Shown here: positions 9,828 through 20,400 of the stretch, piece by piece
Layout: each line of letters begins with the position of its first letter
Position numbering within the stretch: position 1 is the first letter of the stretch
Origin: Eremothecium cymbalariae DBVPG#7215
Taxonomy: Eukaryota; Ascomycota; Saccharomycetes; Saccharomycetales; Saccharomycetaceae
Direction of reading: 5' to 3'
NCBI RefSeq assembly: GCF_000235365.1
Contig: NC_016450.1
Span: 124,001 to 188,000 of the forward strand
Length of the DNA stretch: 64,000 bases
Notes under the pieces: generated by a model
Told to the model about the DNA's origin: nothing
The model's input: only the letters and a program-made list of their open reading frames with translations
The model's database searches: none
Program-made: the position numbers and the translations under genes

Positions 9828-11357
9828 ATGCCATCTGAACAGAATGTGAATAACAGCGAGTCGCCAGAGTTGAGTACCGAACTAGGCAGAGACATCGAGA
9901 GACAGGTAATTACTGGTATCATTATAAACATACTCGCTTGGCCATTATTGTTTTTTTGTGCGATATATGTATCGTATAAGTTTAACACCAGCTGGGTTCC
10001 TCATCCGTTTATCGATGAAATATTTCATTTGAACCAAACTGTGAAGTATATTGGTGGACATTGGGGGACTTGGGATCCCAAAATTACTACACCCCCAGGG
10101 TTGTATGTGATTGGTTGGTTGGAATATCATGTAATGAGGTGGGTAACTTCATGGAATATACTTTCAATATTAAGATTTGCAAATCTAGTTGGTGGAATGG
10201 TTATATGGAGTTGGGTGGTATTGAGACCATTATATTTATTTAATGCTATAGGTTTCTGGCCCATTACCTTAATTTCATTTCCATTGATGGTAAATTATTA
10301 CTTTTTATACTATACAGATGTTTGGTCCACAATATTTATTGTGGAGTCGATGACTTTGGCGTTGACTTTACCGTTTGGCGAGAAATTGAGCATCAGGGCT
10401 AGCGCATTATGTGGATTGATTAGTTGTTTCTTTAGACAAACCAATATTGTATGGAATGGATTCGTCATGTTGTTGGTTCTTGAGCGGAGAGCTTTAATTC
10501 AAAAGGATTTCAATAACTTCCATATTAACAATTACTTGAAGTTAATGCTCCATGGTATTGAGAACTTTAGTTCATTGGTATTGCCTTATGCAATAAACTT
10601 CTTACTTTTCATTGCATTTTTGGTATACAATAAATCTTTGGCATTGGGTGATAAGTCTAGCCATGTTGCAGGTTTCCACCTAGTTCAGATGTTCTACTGT
10701 TTTATGTTCATTACATTTTTCAGTCTACCAATCTGGCTTTCTGGTAATTTTCTACGCAGATACATCATTCGGTTCCTCCAAAGACCTCTAATTGTGATAT
10801 TTGAAACTTTAGGAATTATGTTGGCAATCAGGATGTTTACTGTGCTACACCCTTTCATTTTAGCGGATAATCGTCATTTTACCTTTTATCTCATGAGAAA
10901 GTTAATTGGTCGTAATAGATTCTTCAAATATGTTGTAATGGCTCCCATTTATCACTTCTCTACTTTTGTCTACTTAGAAGTGTTAAGACCATCAACGCTA
11001 TATTTCCATCCAATATTGCCAGTGAAGATTAGGAACCCAGCAGATTTGCCTCTTCAGTTATCTCATATTACATGGACTGCACTAATCATCTGTACATTCG
11101 TTACCATTGTACCATCTCCATTATTTGAACCGCGGTACTATATTTTACCCTATTTGTTCTGGAGAGTGTTCGTCGAAGTGTCTCCTGAACCTTTCTTCAA
11201 CGAACCAAGCCAGGAAAGGATTGTAGTTGGAAATCCTAGACGATTGGCTTTTGAGTTTTGGTGGTTCATGTTGATAAATACTATTACAATATCTATATTT
11301 GCTAGATATCCCTTTCCTTGGAATACAGAGCCACATTTACAAAGGATCATTTGGTAA
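9828..11357 (+). CDS. DIE2: Alg10/Die2 alpha-1,2-glucosyltransferase
   Basis: A 509-residue multispanning ER membrane protein (525 in S. cerevisiae). Alg10 adds the third and last glucose, from dolichyl-phosphate glucose, to the lipid-linked oligosaccharide before transfer to protein. The conserved lumenal stretch [12 protein letters not shown] near residue 59, followed by [12 protein letters not shown], is the family signature; an acidic residue in this first loop is typical of such GT-C transferases. Many further hydrophobic helices follow, and the C-terminus holds [14 protein letters not shown]. The frame extends 25 codons upstream, but only with TTG, so the ATG at 9828 is taken. Synteny: between MTC6 (YHR151C) and SMI1 (YGR229C). 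Confidence 0.93.
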   Translation: MPSEQNVNNSESPELSTELGRDIERQVITGIIINILAWPLLFFCAIYVSYKFNTSWVPHPFIDEIFHLNQTVKYIGGHWGTWDPKITTPPGLYVIGWLEYHVMRWVTSWNILSILRFANLVGGMVIWSWVVLRPLYLFNAIGFWPITLISFPLMVNYYFLYYTDVWSTIFIVESMTLALTLPFGEKLSIRASALCGLISCFFRQTNIVWNGFVMLLVLERRALIQKDFNNFHINNYLKLMLHGIENFSSLVLPYAINFLLFIAFLVYNKSLALGDKSSHVAGFHLVQMFYCFMFITFFSLPIWLSGNFLRRYIIRFLQRPLIVIFETLGIMLAIRMFTVLHPFILADNRHFTFYLMRKLIGRNRFFKYVVMAPIYHFSTFVYLEVLRPSTLYFHPILPVKIRNPADLPLQLSHITWTALIICTFVTIVPSPLFEPRYYILPYLFWRVFVEVSPEPFFNEPSQERIVVGNPRRLAFEFWWFMLINTITISIFARYPFPWNTEPHLQRIIW

Positions 11358-11813
11358 CATTTGCTTAGTTTAATCTTCTTCCAAGGATAATTTTAAAGCA
11401 GCATATAGCATTTTTGTACACTTGAATTACTTCAGAGCTTAACATACCTGTTGTTCATGACATACTACTTATAATTATCCTTGGTGACTGCAGCTTATTC
11501 TAACTATAGTCCTTCATACACATGTACATCTACAAACGCATAAACAATATAAACGACTTGAATATACAACAATGTGGTGACTAATTTGCAGAATTATGTA
11601 GAGATAGTCATCAAGAATTAAAGCACGGATTATAGAAATAATGGAGTAAACATGCAGAGCATAAACACAGTCCATTAAAGGGCTTCCTGAGAAAAGAAGC
11701 TATTTATTATCATTGTTTTATTGTATTTTCTTAAAAGTTTTCTAAACCTCCCACATTTTTTAGGATATTTGAACATCGTAAAAACGAAGAGCTTGACAAA
11801 AAAAGGCATCAAT
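11358..11813. other. Convergent spacer between DIE2 and SMI1
   Basis: A 456-base AT-rich stretch between two gene ends. It should hold both transcript 3' ends. No RNA gene, repeat or open frame worth calling. Confidence 0.5.
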
Positions 11814-13352
11814 TCATAATGCTACATTTTCAAATTCATCTTGTAGTTTCTCGACAGCAAAATCTTCCGCAGGTTTTAAATCCTGCTCTGCATCTTTCGC
11901 TTCTTTGTGATTTATTTCAATCAGAGAGTCTTTCTGATTCTCTCCTTCCTCAACAGTATTCGTGGAACTCTTGGCTTCATTCTTCTCTGCTGACTTAGTA
12001 TCAACCACTGATTCTTCGGTTGCTGTTGGTGATTTTCGTTCATCCTTCATATCTTTCAAAATATCAGAGCTACCATTTATTCTTAAGTTTGACTCTTCAA
12101 CTATGACCTCTGGTACTTGGTTGTAAGATACCGATTCGGGAGACATAGAAGCGTCTACTGAAGGATTTGATGCAAAAATACCACCATTCGTGTCAGAACG
12201 GCTAGCTAAATCAGTAGTACTAACCACAGAAGCAGTCAATGCAGGGTTCGAAGCATTAGAGGCAGAACCAGGAGCAGATACCATTGGCTTAGTCTTCTGC
12301 CAATTGTCCCAAACTCTCTTTTTTAAAACGCCCATGTATTCCAAGATAGGTCCTCTTGTGGACTTGTCGATAAACATCAAATCGCCCTCGCCATTCAAAT
12401 AGTCATCAGTGTTATCAACAAAAACCCAGTTTCCCTTCTCCAAGTCATTAACGAAATTCAACAAAAAGTCACCCCAGTTGTCCGCAACAACAAATTTGGT
12501 GTCAAAATCCCTACCAAACAAGATAACCTGAGCATATTTACCTTTGGGTCCTGGTGCCAAATCAACACCAATGTGGTTACCTGCCTGATCGGTTACCATA
12601 GGGATCCAGCCTGGATGTGCGTAAACAGGCTGTACAGCTAATGGAGGAATAGATCCCTGTTTTGGAATCTTGTCCATCTTAAATTGTTTATTATAGTTCT
12701 GAGAAATGTCCTTATGCAGATGTGGATTGTTGTTGTAATCCTGATTCTCCACCTTACCATACCCCTTCTGTTTAACAGCCTGTGGCGTCAGCCCAGGCTT
12801 CAGCAAGTTGGTCGAAGACTCTTCCATTCTCCTCTGCTCCATCTTCACAGCTTCTCTCTGCAACTTGGCTGCAACGTTTCTCCATGTTTGTGTCATATGC
12901 GCTATTTCATCAAGACTCATCAACTTTAGCCCATAAATCAACCCAGAGGCTCCTTGCATAGACTCGATATCCTCCTGCCCATCATGTATCCGAAGCGATG
13001 CACGAACTGCAGCTGGAAATGTAATCGCCAAATCTCGCTCAGCTCGGCTGATATCATTCTTGGTACAGGGCGAACTCAACGTAGCATATAGATCCGGGTT
13101 GTGCTCACTACACCAACTATCAATGTGTCTCCACGCCAACAAACTTTCACTCACACCATCGTTTCCCCCAACTTCCCCACCATCCACAAGCTCATTCAAC
13201 TGGATCTGCGACCCATTCACAGAATCAAACCCATCCGTTCCCGCTGACAAACCTCCTCCCTGTGTGCCCTCATTCGGATTGAATCCAGCGTACCGATCTT
13301 CTGTACTAAAAGTGTAGACTATCTGTCTCCAAGTCCGCTTTAACCCTTCCAT
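11814..13352 (-). CDS. SMI1: Smi1/Knr4 cell-wall synthesis regulator (SUKH family)
   Basis: A 512-residue hydrophilic protein (505 in S. cerevisiae). Knr4/Smi1 coordinates beta-glucan synthesis with the cell-integrity MAP kinase and calcineurin pathways. It has the central SMI1/KNR4 fold (about residues 80-350) with the conserved stretches ERDLAITFPAAVRASLRIHDGQ and GLIYGLKLMSLDEI, then PGWIPMVTDQAGNHIGVDLAPGPKG and a QVILFGRD strand. The C-terminal third is acidic, Ser/Glu/Lys-rich and probably disordered, as in the known protein. Start is the ATG ending at 13352. Divergent from SPO12. Confidence 0.95.
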   Translation of the reverse strand: MEGLKRTWRQIVYTFSTEDRYAGFNPNEGTQGGGLSAGTDGFDSVNGSQIQLNELVDGGEVGGNDGVSESLLAWRHIDSWCSEHNPDLYATLSSPCTKNDISRAERDLAITFPAAVRASLRIHDGQEDIESMQGASGLIYGLKLMSLDEIAHMTQTWRNVAAKLQREAVKMEQRRMEESSTNLLKPGLTPQAVKQKGYGKVENQDYNNNPHLHKDISQNYNKQFKMDKIPKQGSIPPLAVQPVYAHPGWIPMVTDQAGNHIGVDLAPGPKGKYAQVILFGRDFDTKFVVADNWGDFLLNFVNDLEKGNWVFVDNTDDYLNGEGDLMFIDKSTRGPILEYMGVLKKRVWDNWQKTKPMVSAPGSASNASNPALTASVVSTTDLASRSDTNGGIFASNPSVDASMSPESVSYNQVPEVIVEESNLRINGSSDILKDMKDERKSPTATEESVVDTKSAEKNEAKSSTNTVEEGENQKDSLIEINHKEAKDAEQDLKPAEDFAVEKLQDEFENVAL

Positions 13353-14206
13353 CGTAGACTAAAAACTCTAGCAAATACGAAACCACTATAAAACTGTGGC
13401 CCTAGAACCTGGCTCGACAATAATATCTAGAGATCCTTCCTGATGACTTAAATTCGTTATCAACTTGCTCTTATAACCCTTCTTTAAGTGAATGAAAAGT
13501 GGCTTTTCTAATCCCACAGTTTTTGCGTTGTCGATAAAACCCCGAATTCCCCCATGGGTTAACTTTCGAGATATCAACACCCTAACTCTACCCCTAAGGG
13601 GTAGAGTTCGCAAAATGTCATTCTTGGGCTACAAACTGGTACAAAGTCACAACAGAACTAGAAATAACATATTTACAGATGATGCTTGTAAAAAAAAGTA
13701 TAGGAGTAGTCGTCCCTGAAGGTATCTGCAATATCTGGCCAGCATTACTAGGCCTGAACGGTTTACTATGGGCTTGTGTTCAATATATTTTCCGAATTGG
13801 GTAATTCATAAACATATTGAAAAGCCTTTTAGTGCTTATTATCCATAAATCTGCGAAGACAGCGAGCTTCAATATAGTGAAAACTTGGTAGAAAGAGTAG
13901 TTATTATAGTGATTCATAAGGGTTTAACAGTAGTGTTATACTGGTAAGCAAGAGGTGGATTATCCTAGATAATAGCGTTCTTTCTGGTGGTTGATTACAT
14001 ATCAATTTTTTTTTCGATATAACATATTATTCTCTCTTTCTCTCCCTCTTCGAACAATTCTTCATACTAAAAGAGCTCATCCCTAGCTACTCTGTCTAAA
14101 CTATAACGTTAGCAGCCTCTTAAGTATAATTTGAGCAGAGAAGAAAGATTAAATTAGAGGGATTGCAAGTTGACCAGACATAGTTGGTTTACAGACGGTT
14201 ATTCAC
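13353..14206. other. Divergent promoter region of SMI1 and SPO12
   Basis: An 854-base spacer holding a perfect STRE dyad (13584-13608) and, near 14029-14050, a pyrimidine-rich run. An open frame on the minus strand at 13386-13613 starts only with TTG and resembles no protein I know. Otherwise nothing seen. Confidence 0.5.
13584..13608. promoter_or_regulatory. Perfect dyad of two stress response elements (STRE)
   Basis: A 25-base palindrome with 12-base perfect arms (13584-13595 and 13597-13608) around a single A. Each arm contains the Msn2/Msn4 element, CCCCT on the left and AGGGG on the right, so two STREs face each other. It lies 232 bases upstream of the SMI1 start and about 600 bases upstream of SPO12. 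A stress-responsive role, probably for SMI1, is inferred. Confidence 0.6.
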
Positions 14207-14695
14207 ATGCAAGCTACTACTGGCACGTTATCTACGACGACTGGCACGAAGTTATCGGTAGGAGTAGACCAGACTCATAAGAGCTCTACCAAGACGACAA
14301 AAGCATCCACAGATGTCACGGCGAAACCTGTTCCACCATCTGCCCTCAGCAAGAGTGTGCCCAAGGCATCTTTGAAGCCTCTAGGAGTTGCAGCGAGTAA
14401 ATTTCAGCCTTTACATCAGAAGCCCGCTAATGCCTTGAATGTGCATCCATTGACGGGGTCAGCATCTTTTGTTCACAAAAGTATCCACAAGTCGATGTTT
14501 AAGAAGCAGCTTCCATCGCAGCACCTCAAGGATAAGTTTGCTTCTCCCACAGACAGCTTGCTTTCGCCTTGCTCTCAAAAGTTGAATGATCACAAGTCGA
14601 AGCTATTCAAGGCCAAGCTGAATCCGACTAGGTTGAATTTCACCACGACAGCGAACGCTGCTGATGACAGCGATGAGGATATTGATGATATTTAG
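14207..14695 (+). CDS. SPO12: Spo12/Bns1 mitotic and meiotic exit regulator
   Basis: A 162-residue basic, Ser/Thr/Lys-rich protein. Spo12 and its duplicate Bns1 are nuclear proteins of the FEAR network that release Cdc14 from Fob1 at anaphase; Spo12 is needed for two meiotic divisions. The conserved Spo12 domain is visible at about residues 75-130 (LNVHPLTGSASFVHKSIHK, then KDKFASPTDSLLSPCS with proline-directed Ser sites). The tail is acidic (DDSDEDIDD). It lies between SMI1 and PHB2 as BNS1 (YGR230W) does, and near the SPO16 homologue as SPO12 (YHR152W) does, so it stands for both duplicates. Confidence 0.92.
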   Translation: MQATTGTLSTTTGTKLSVGVDQTHKSSTKTTKASTDVTAKPVPPSALSKSVPKASLKPLGVAASKFQPLHQKPANALNVHPLTGSASFVHKSIHKSMFKKQLPSQHLKDKFASPTDSLLSPCSQKLNDHKSKLFKAKLNPTRLNFTTTANAADDSDEDIDDI

Positions 14696-15260
14696 ATAGC
14701 AGGAGTCCGAAGAGAGGTTGTTTCAAAGAATGGGATGTTGATTTTAGGTAGCCCCTTTAATCGAGGCGGTATCTACTTCTTTTCATCATCGTGCCCCTTG
14801 TTCTGAGCTTTTCTACCCACCCAACTACTTCGCGATTCACCAATATTTGCCACCTTTGTTGTTACGACGATTTATCCCCCGACTGATTTTATCGTTTTTG
14901 AAACAGGATCCGATTTCTCTCCCATGCCGTGCTCTATGTCCTGTTCCAGAGCTCAGTGTAAGATATATCTCGATCCCCCTTGCACATCTCCAGAACTGGC
15001 CCAGAACGTTCTTTAACGATCTCCCATCGGATTGGGTCTTGCTCCATATACTGTGGGACTGGCACCAAAACGCTTCTCTAATTTATGGCATTCTACTTAG
15101 ACACACACGGAAAGTGAACTATGTCTTCACGACATTATATGTATGTATGTATTGGTGCTGGAGCTTATATTTGTTGTTACATAAGATTATTCACAGGAAA
15201 GAGTATCATACTAGTTCTTTCAGAGGCAACAACGAATAAATACCTTGCAACGCTGAACCA
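14696..15260. other. Convergent spacer between SPO12 and PHB2
   Basis: A 565-base stretch between gene ends. A TTG-initiated open frame at 14847-15239 is not convincing. A GGTGGCAAA-like octamer (reverse strand, 14846-14854) is probably chance, as no promoter is expected here. Confidence 0.45.
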
Positions 15261-16192
15261 TTATTTTTTGTCTCTGCTATCCGCTAAAGTGTTTAGCAAT
15301 AACGTATCGTTATCTAGGATGAGCCTGTTAGGAGATTGCGCCAAAATAGCCGCTATTTCGGTAGCTGTTTCCAACTTTCTCAATTCCACATAGTCTTTAC
15401 TCTTTTTGATTGCTTCACCAATCAACTCGGCAGACTTTGCCTCACCTTGCGCTCTAATAACAGTACCTTTTTTTCTTGAATGGCCTTATCCACAACAAAC
15501 ATTGCCCTCTGTGCATCCTGTTGCGCAATCTGCTTAGCTTCTACAGCAGCAGTAAACTCAGGAGAGAATGACATGTTCGTAATCGATACATCATCCAGCA
15601 AAATGTTAAACGTTGCCGCACGACGCACCAAGTTATCACGAATCAACCTTGACACATGCTCTCTCTCAGTAATCAGCTGCGAAGCGTTAAATTGAGCAGT
15701 CACCGCCTTTAATACTTCATTCACAATCGAAGGCAGCACCCTTTCATCATAATCTTGGCCTAGCGTACGATACAACGTTGGCAGCATTTGCACATTTGGC
15801 CTGAATAACACCCTACAAGCAATATTCACCATCTGCAAATCATTAGTTCCCGTTAAAGATGAAACATTACGCGGTTTAGACCGAACATCATATATCACAG
15901 GTGTCTCCAACCACGGAATCGCAAAGTGAGTACCCTCTCCTATCGTTTGTTCTCGAACACCAGTCACCCTAGAATACAAAACCGCACGATGACCACCATC
16001 CACATTATAAAAAGAGGCATTCACAAACGCTGAGCCCCCGACTAACAGCAATAAACCGCCTAATCCTCCAGACACCCCACTAGATGATGGGTTAGGACGA
16101 CCCCGACCACCACTACCACCATTATTTGCCTGCCACAGTTGCTTCTGAACCGTCCTTACAAACCTTTGAAACTCACTTGGATACCTATTCAT
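15261..16192 (-). CDS. PHB2: Prohibitin 2 with a one-base frameshift in an A-run
   Basis: Prohibitin 2 forms ring complexes with Phb1 in the mitochondrial inner membrane, acting as a chaperone/scaffold and regulating the m-AAA protease. The start [11 protein letters not shown], a glycine-rich stretch, one membrane span near residues 35-55 ([28 protein letters not shown]) and the SPFH domain are intact to residue about 240. There the frame breaks in an A7 run (T7 at 15468-15474 on the plus strand) and would stop at 15422. One extra base continues the protein to a TAA at 15261-15263 and gives 310 residues, exactly the S. cerevisiae length. A sequencing error is likeliest. The ATG at 16192 is used; the longer frame starts with GTG. 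Confidence 0.93.
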
Positions 16193-16305
16193 GACCTCCA
16201 AATACCAATACACTAGATTATCCCGCTATATTAGCCACTCTGCTCGTCTTTTGTCGTAGTCTATATGGCGTTATTTGTTATAGAAGTAGAGCATTTGCTA
16301 ACATT

Positions 16306-16314
16306 TTTGCCACC
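16306..16314 (-). promoter_or_regulatory. PACE element (Rpn4 site) upstream of NAS6
   Basis: TTTGCCACC on the plus strand is a perfect reverse complement of the proteasome-associated control element GGTGGCAAA, bound by Rpn4. It sits 271 bases before the start of NAS6, a proteasome assembly chaperone, in the divergent PHB2-NAS6 promoter. Confidence 0.75.
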
Positions 16315-16348
16315 ACGAACTTGAAAGAAAAATCTCCGTTTTAAAGAT

Positions 16349-16354
16349 CACGTG
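16349..16354. promoter_or_regulatory. CACGTG E-box in PHB2-NAS6 promoter
   Basis: CACGTG within ATCACGTGAC, the Cbf1/CDEI-type context, in the shared PHB2-NAS6 upstream region. No CDEII/CDEIII follows, so it is not a centromere. Likely bound by Cbf1 or a related bHLH factor; target gene unknown. Confidence 0.45.
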
Positions 16355-16584
16355 ACAAATATCCCAAAGCTCAACTCTAAATTAACAAGATTATACTTAT
16401 AGACATCTGCATCTATATCCATGACGTATGTTCAATCCTTGTGGGACAACAATAGATCGAAATTGCGAAGTTTGGGTTTATCATGCTTTGGTTTGTATGT
16501 TTCTGTTTAAAAGTGAAAAGCCGTTTCTTCAAGGCAGGTTTAGTAATACACACTACTAAATAGAATTGTAATAATAAGGAAGGT

Positions 16585-17286
16585 ATGGAGGAGCAGTCGA
16601 ATGAGTTTGCATTACATCAAGCTTGTATGAATGGAGATATAAAGAAGGTTCAAGACCTATTAGAGGGGAATAGCGCTTTAGTCAACATGAAGGATGAAGA
16701 TGGAAGGCACCCTATTCACTGGGCAATATCATCTCAACATGCAGGTATTGTTGAATTGTTGCTATTGTATATGAAGAAAATGGATCTAGATTCGCTGCTT
16801 GATGATTCGGATTGGTCGCCTATGCATGTTGCATCAGCGGTAGGGGACTATGAGATATTTGTGATGTTGTTGAATCACGATATTAAGCCGTTGCTAGATG
16901 AGTCTACAAGTCAAGGGACTACGCCGTTACATCTTGCGTGCTCTAAGAAACACCAGAAGATAGTTAGCAGCTTAATTGAGAGGGGAGCTTCGGTGCGTAC
17001 GAAAGATAAGTATCAGAGGATGGCTTTACATAGGGCATGCGCGTCAGGATGCATTGCTGTAGTGAAGCTGCTGTGTGATGCGCGACATCCTGTTAACTCC
17101 AGAGATGTTAATGGCTGGCCTCCATTGTTCCATGCTTTGTCGGAGGGCCATGCTGACGTTGCTGTTTTGCTAGTGCAGGAGTACGGTGCAGAATGGGAAG
17201 AGGTGAAGAGCAATTCTGGTGAGACGGCACTAGATGTTGCAGTTGATAAGAACGTGCGAGAATATTTCTTGAAGCACGTCGTTTAG
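16585..17286 (+). CDS. NAS6: Nas6, proteasome base assembly chaperone (gankyrin)
   Basis: A 233-residue protein (228 in S. cerevisiae) made of about six to seven ankyrin repeats. The repeats are clear, with TPLH/HPIH-type turns at residues about 44 (GRHPIHWAISSQHAGIVELLL), 75 (WSPMHVASAVGDYEI), 112 (TPLHLACSKKHQKIVSSLIERGA), 146 (MALHRACASGCIAVVKLL) and 178 (WPPLFHALSEGHADVAVLL). Nas6 binds the Rpt3 C-terminal domain and guides assembly of the 19S regulatory particle. A PACE element upstream and position between PHB2 and PHO81 (YGR231C, YGR233C) agree. Confidence 0.96.
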   Translation: MEEQSNEFALHQACMNGDIKKVQDLLEGNSALVNMKDEDGRHPIHWAISSQHAGIVELLLLYMKKMDLDSLLDDSDWSPMHVASAVGDYEIFVMLLNHDIKPLLDESTSQGTTPLHLACSKKHQKIVSSLIERGASVRTKDKYQRMALHRACASGCIAVVKLLCDARHPVNSRDVNGWPPLFHALSEGHADVAVLLVQEYGAEWEEVKSNSGETALDVAVDKNVREYFLKHVV

Positions 17287-17492
17287 CAACCAAAACGGGA
17301 GGAGTAATTTAGCTTGGTAGTTATTAATAACATGATAGCTTACAAAAAGAATTGTAATAGTTTAAATATTATTATTATTTAGGTAGTTTAGTTAAGTTAC
17401 TATATGATGTGGTTATTTATTTCCTTAAAATCTGTTTTGACGGATTGTGGAGCGGCGACATTTTTTGATACGGCATGTTGATAGCGCCTTAC

Positions 17493-20400
17493 TTAGATGA
17501 ACTCCAACCCCACTACCGACTTTATCGCATTAATATCGGTATCTATAGGACCTGGGATCTCTTCTAGACTTCCCAGACATTCAGAACCTATCAATAATAG
17601 CCCTCGGTGCCTGATTTGGTTGATAAGCTGCGGGGTTATTCTCAATAATTCCAAAGGAATGACGACACCAAGCAAGTTATTGTTAGTGGCGAAATTTACC
17701 ACTTCCCGTATACTTCGGGAACAAGCATCATCAAAGGAAACTATATCAGGGTTTAAAGCCATACAATCTAGGTGATGTGGAGTACTTCTTATGTATTTGC
17801 CATCTTGCTTTCTTAACCCGTTCATCTGATATATTACAGGGTAATTTGGCTGCTTCCAATTCAAAATGGAACAAACTCTTGGATTGCACGACGAAAACAC
17901 CACTGAACGCGTTGGCATGTTATTATGATTCAGGTATCGAATGTGACTAAATGTAGTGAATAAAACATCGTCAACAAATTTATTTATGTTAACGCTAGGA
18001 GAAACTCTAACGGGAACAGAATTGATTTCATAGGGCGTGGGAAAGTAAGCTTCAATATCTAGTTGGATGTCTGGACTTATTTTATTCAGCAGCACATCTA
18101 AAAACATGTGACGCTGACTCAAAACCTCCTTGAGTTGCTCGATTGTTTCAATATCAGGTACATCATCCAGAGATTTACCGCATATCATTTCTAATTGCTT
18201 TGAACTTAGATCTGCCAGTAATAGCTCGGCACCAGTTGTTGGCACAGAAACAAATTTACCTGGCGCAGCCACAAGTTTGCCATCACTCAAAGCTGCCACA
18301 GTCACAGTAATATAATTACCACTTAAGGACGAAGATGTGACGAATCTCTGCCCATTAGGCCCTGGCTCACCACCTCCAGTTGATTTCCAATAAGTTTCAT
18401 ATTTTGTAATTTCTAGAGGCTTCCCACTGTAAGGGAAAATCACTTGGAAGTAAACATTTAATTCACCTACATTTTTCAAACGAGAATCGAACAAAGGTAG
18501 TTTTACGGTACCATCATTATTAGAATGTTTAATGACATCATTAAAAATCGAAGCCATAGCACTTGTCTTGGCAATTAGTCTTGTACCAAAAGAGGGAAAC
18601 ACTTCAAAATCTATACTAAAATCGTTTAATTTGTCGATTTGGAACACAACAACACCGTCTTCATCTTCTTGAATTGGCAGAATAATATTACGTGGTATGA
18701 TATCAGATACATTTGAAGTTAAAGTTATTCTCCCAGGAGAAGAGAGTACCATTTCATCTTCCTTATTCAAGGATATAGAGCCACGACTAGGTTGAAACGC
18801 GAGTTTCACAAATATTTTTTTTCCAAGAAATTATGACCATATTTCCTTAAGGGAATAATTGGTGGTGGTAACTCAAAATCAGGGATATCATTCAGCGAAT
18901 CAACATTACTAAATTGATCATCATGTGCGAAAACACAAACTGGTTTCACAGGTGGTATAATGGTAGAAAAGTTATGCGTACCTCTGGTTTCCCTCAAATA
19001 CTGCAAAAGCACGTTCAACACAGACAAATGCCCCTCCCATGTGGCATAAAATAATGGCGACAAGTTATCACCATCCACTATATCCAGCGAAGCACCATGT
19101 TTCAAGAACTCTTGAACAGTATTTTCGTGTCCCTCATAGATAGCGTAAAAAATTGGCGTCCAACGATTAAAACTATCAATGCCGTTTGGATCGGCACCAT
19201 AAGAAACTAGAAGTTCAATCAGTTCAGCATTACCACCATTCTTTGCAACTATATGCAGTGGTCCAAGACCTTGTGAATCACATACAATATTCAGATTTAT
19301 ATTACCAATTTCCAGTATCAATTTGGCAACTGCTAAATTCTTGTGAACGCATGCAACACTTAAAGGTGAAAACTGAGGTTTACTAAATTCATCAACTAAA
19401 GGTGCCGGGTTAACTTGCGCATCAACCAATAAAATTCTAGCTATTTCAATGTGATTGTTCTCGATGGCTAGAACCAGTGGCGTTTTAGATTCGGTATCCG
19501 GTAGGTCAAAAGAATGCAACGTCTTTGATTCAATCAATAGTTTAACAAATTCGGTTTTACCTCGTTCGCATGCATAGTGTAGTGGACTCCGACCGTATAT
19601 ATCCTGCGCATTTAAAGACTTCTTCATGATCTCCTTAGGGATCAACGACTGGTAATATTGTTTCAAAGCCTCTTGCAATACACATGTTCTTGGGTGGAAT
19701 TCGCAGTTAGCGGCTTCGTGGAAAACATTCCTTCTCGAAAATATCAAATCTTCATCATCACACTGCGTAAGATCGACTGAATCATGAACATTAGCCAAGA
19801 AATGCTTCAAAGAGACATCATCCATATTACTGGCCACCAGCAGGAAGAATATTTTGGTTAAATACTCCTTGATTATCAAGTTTTTATCGATTCTAGCCTG
19901 GCCCCAGTGCTCGTTTACAAAGGACTGAACCTTAGTTTGTGCAAATGACTTCAAAAGTTCCAGTTTTGGCTCGTCATCCTTTAGGCGACTAATATGCAAT
20001 GCTTCCATATACCAACTTTCAATCTCAAGCTCAATATCAAACAAGCCATTAGCGGACATAACAGTATTATCATGGGCTAAGTATTGTAGAGTAGTAGGGG
20101 ACGAACGAACAAGGGAAGAAGGAGCCGAATCAATATCAGCAGTATATGGAGTAGCGGCTGTCGTAGCCGTCATATTAGCACTCACAGTAGTCTTTGTGGA
20201 AATTGTTGAATCGATGTGAAATATTGATGATTGATCATTACTGACTTCATCCAATTCCAACAGCATAGCCAATACTTCATCATTCCACTTAGACACTTTA
20301 TTACGAGTGAAAACAGGTTGGACAGACACAACCGTAGCCAAATAAAAGTCCTTTGTATGTGAATGAGATCTCTTATCCCACTTTTTCAAGACCTTCGAGA

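Noticed and set aside
13386..13613. 75-codon minus-strand open frame upstream of SMI1
   Set aside because: Starts with TTG, includes the STRE dyad and matches nothing I recognise.
14846..14854. Second PACE-like TTTGCCACC
   Set aside because: In a convergent intergenic region with no promoter for a proteasome gene; likely chance.
14847..15239. 130-codon plus-strand open frame between SPO12 and PHB2
   Set aside because: Starts only with TTG, has no recognisable family and lies in a convergent spacer.
15422..15474. PHB2 as a genuine pseudogene
   Set aside because: All other sequence, including the out-of-frame tail, is perfectly conserved; a single homopolymer base explains the break.
16349..16460. 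Centromere suggested by CDEI-like ATCACGTG
   Set aside because: No AT-rich CDEII of proper length and no CDEIII core follow.
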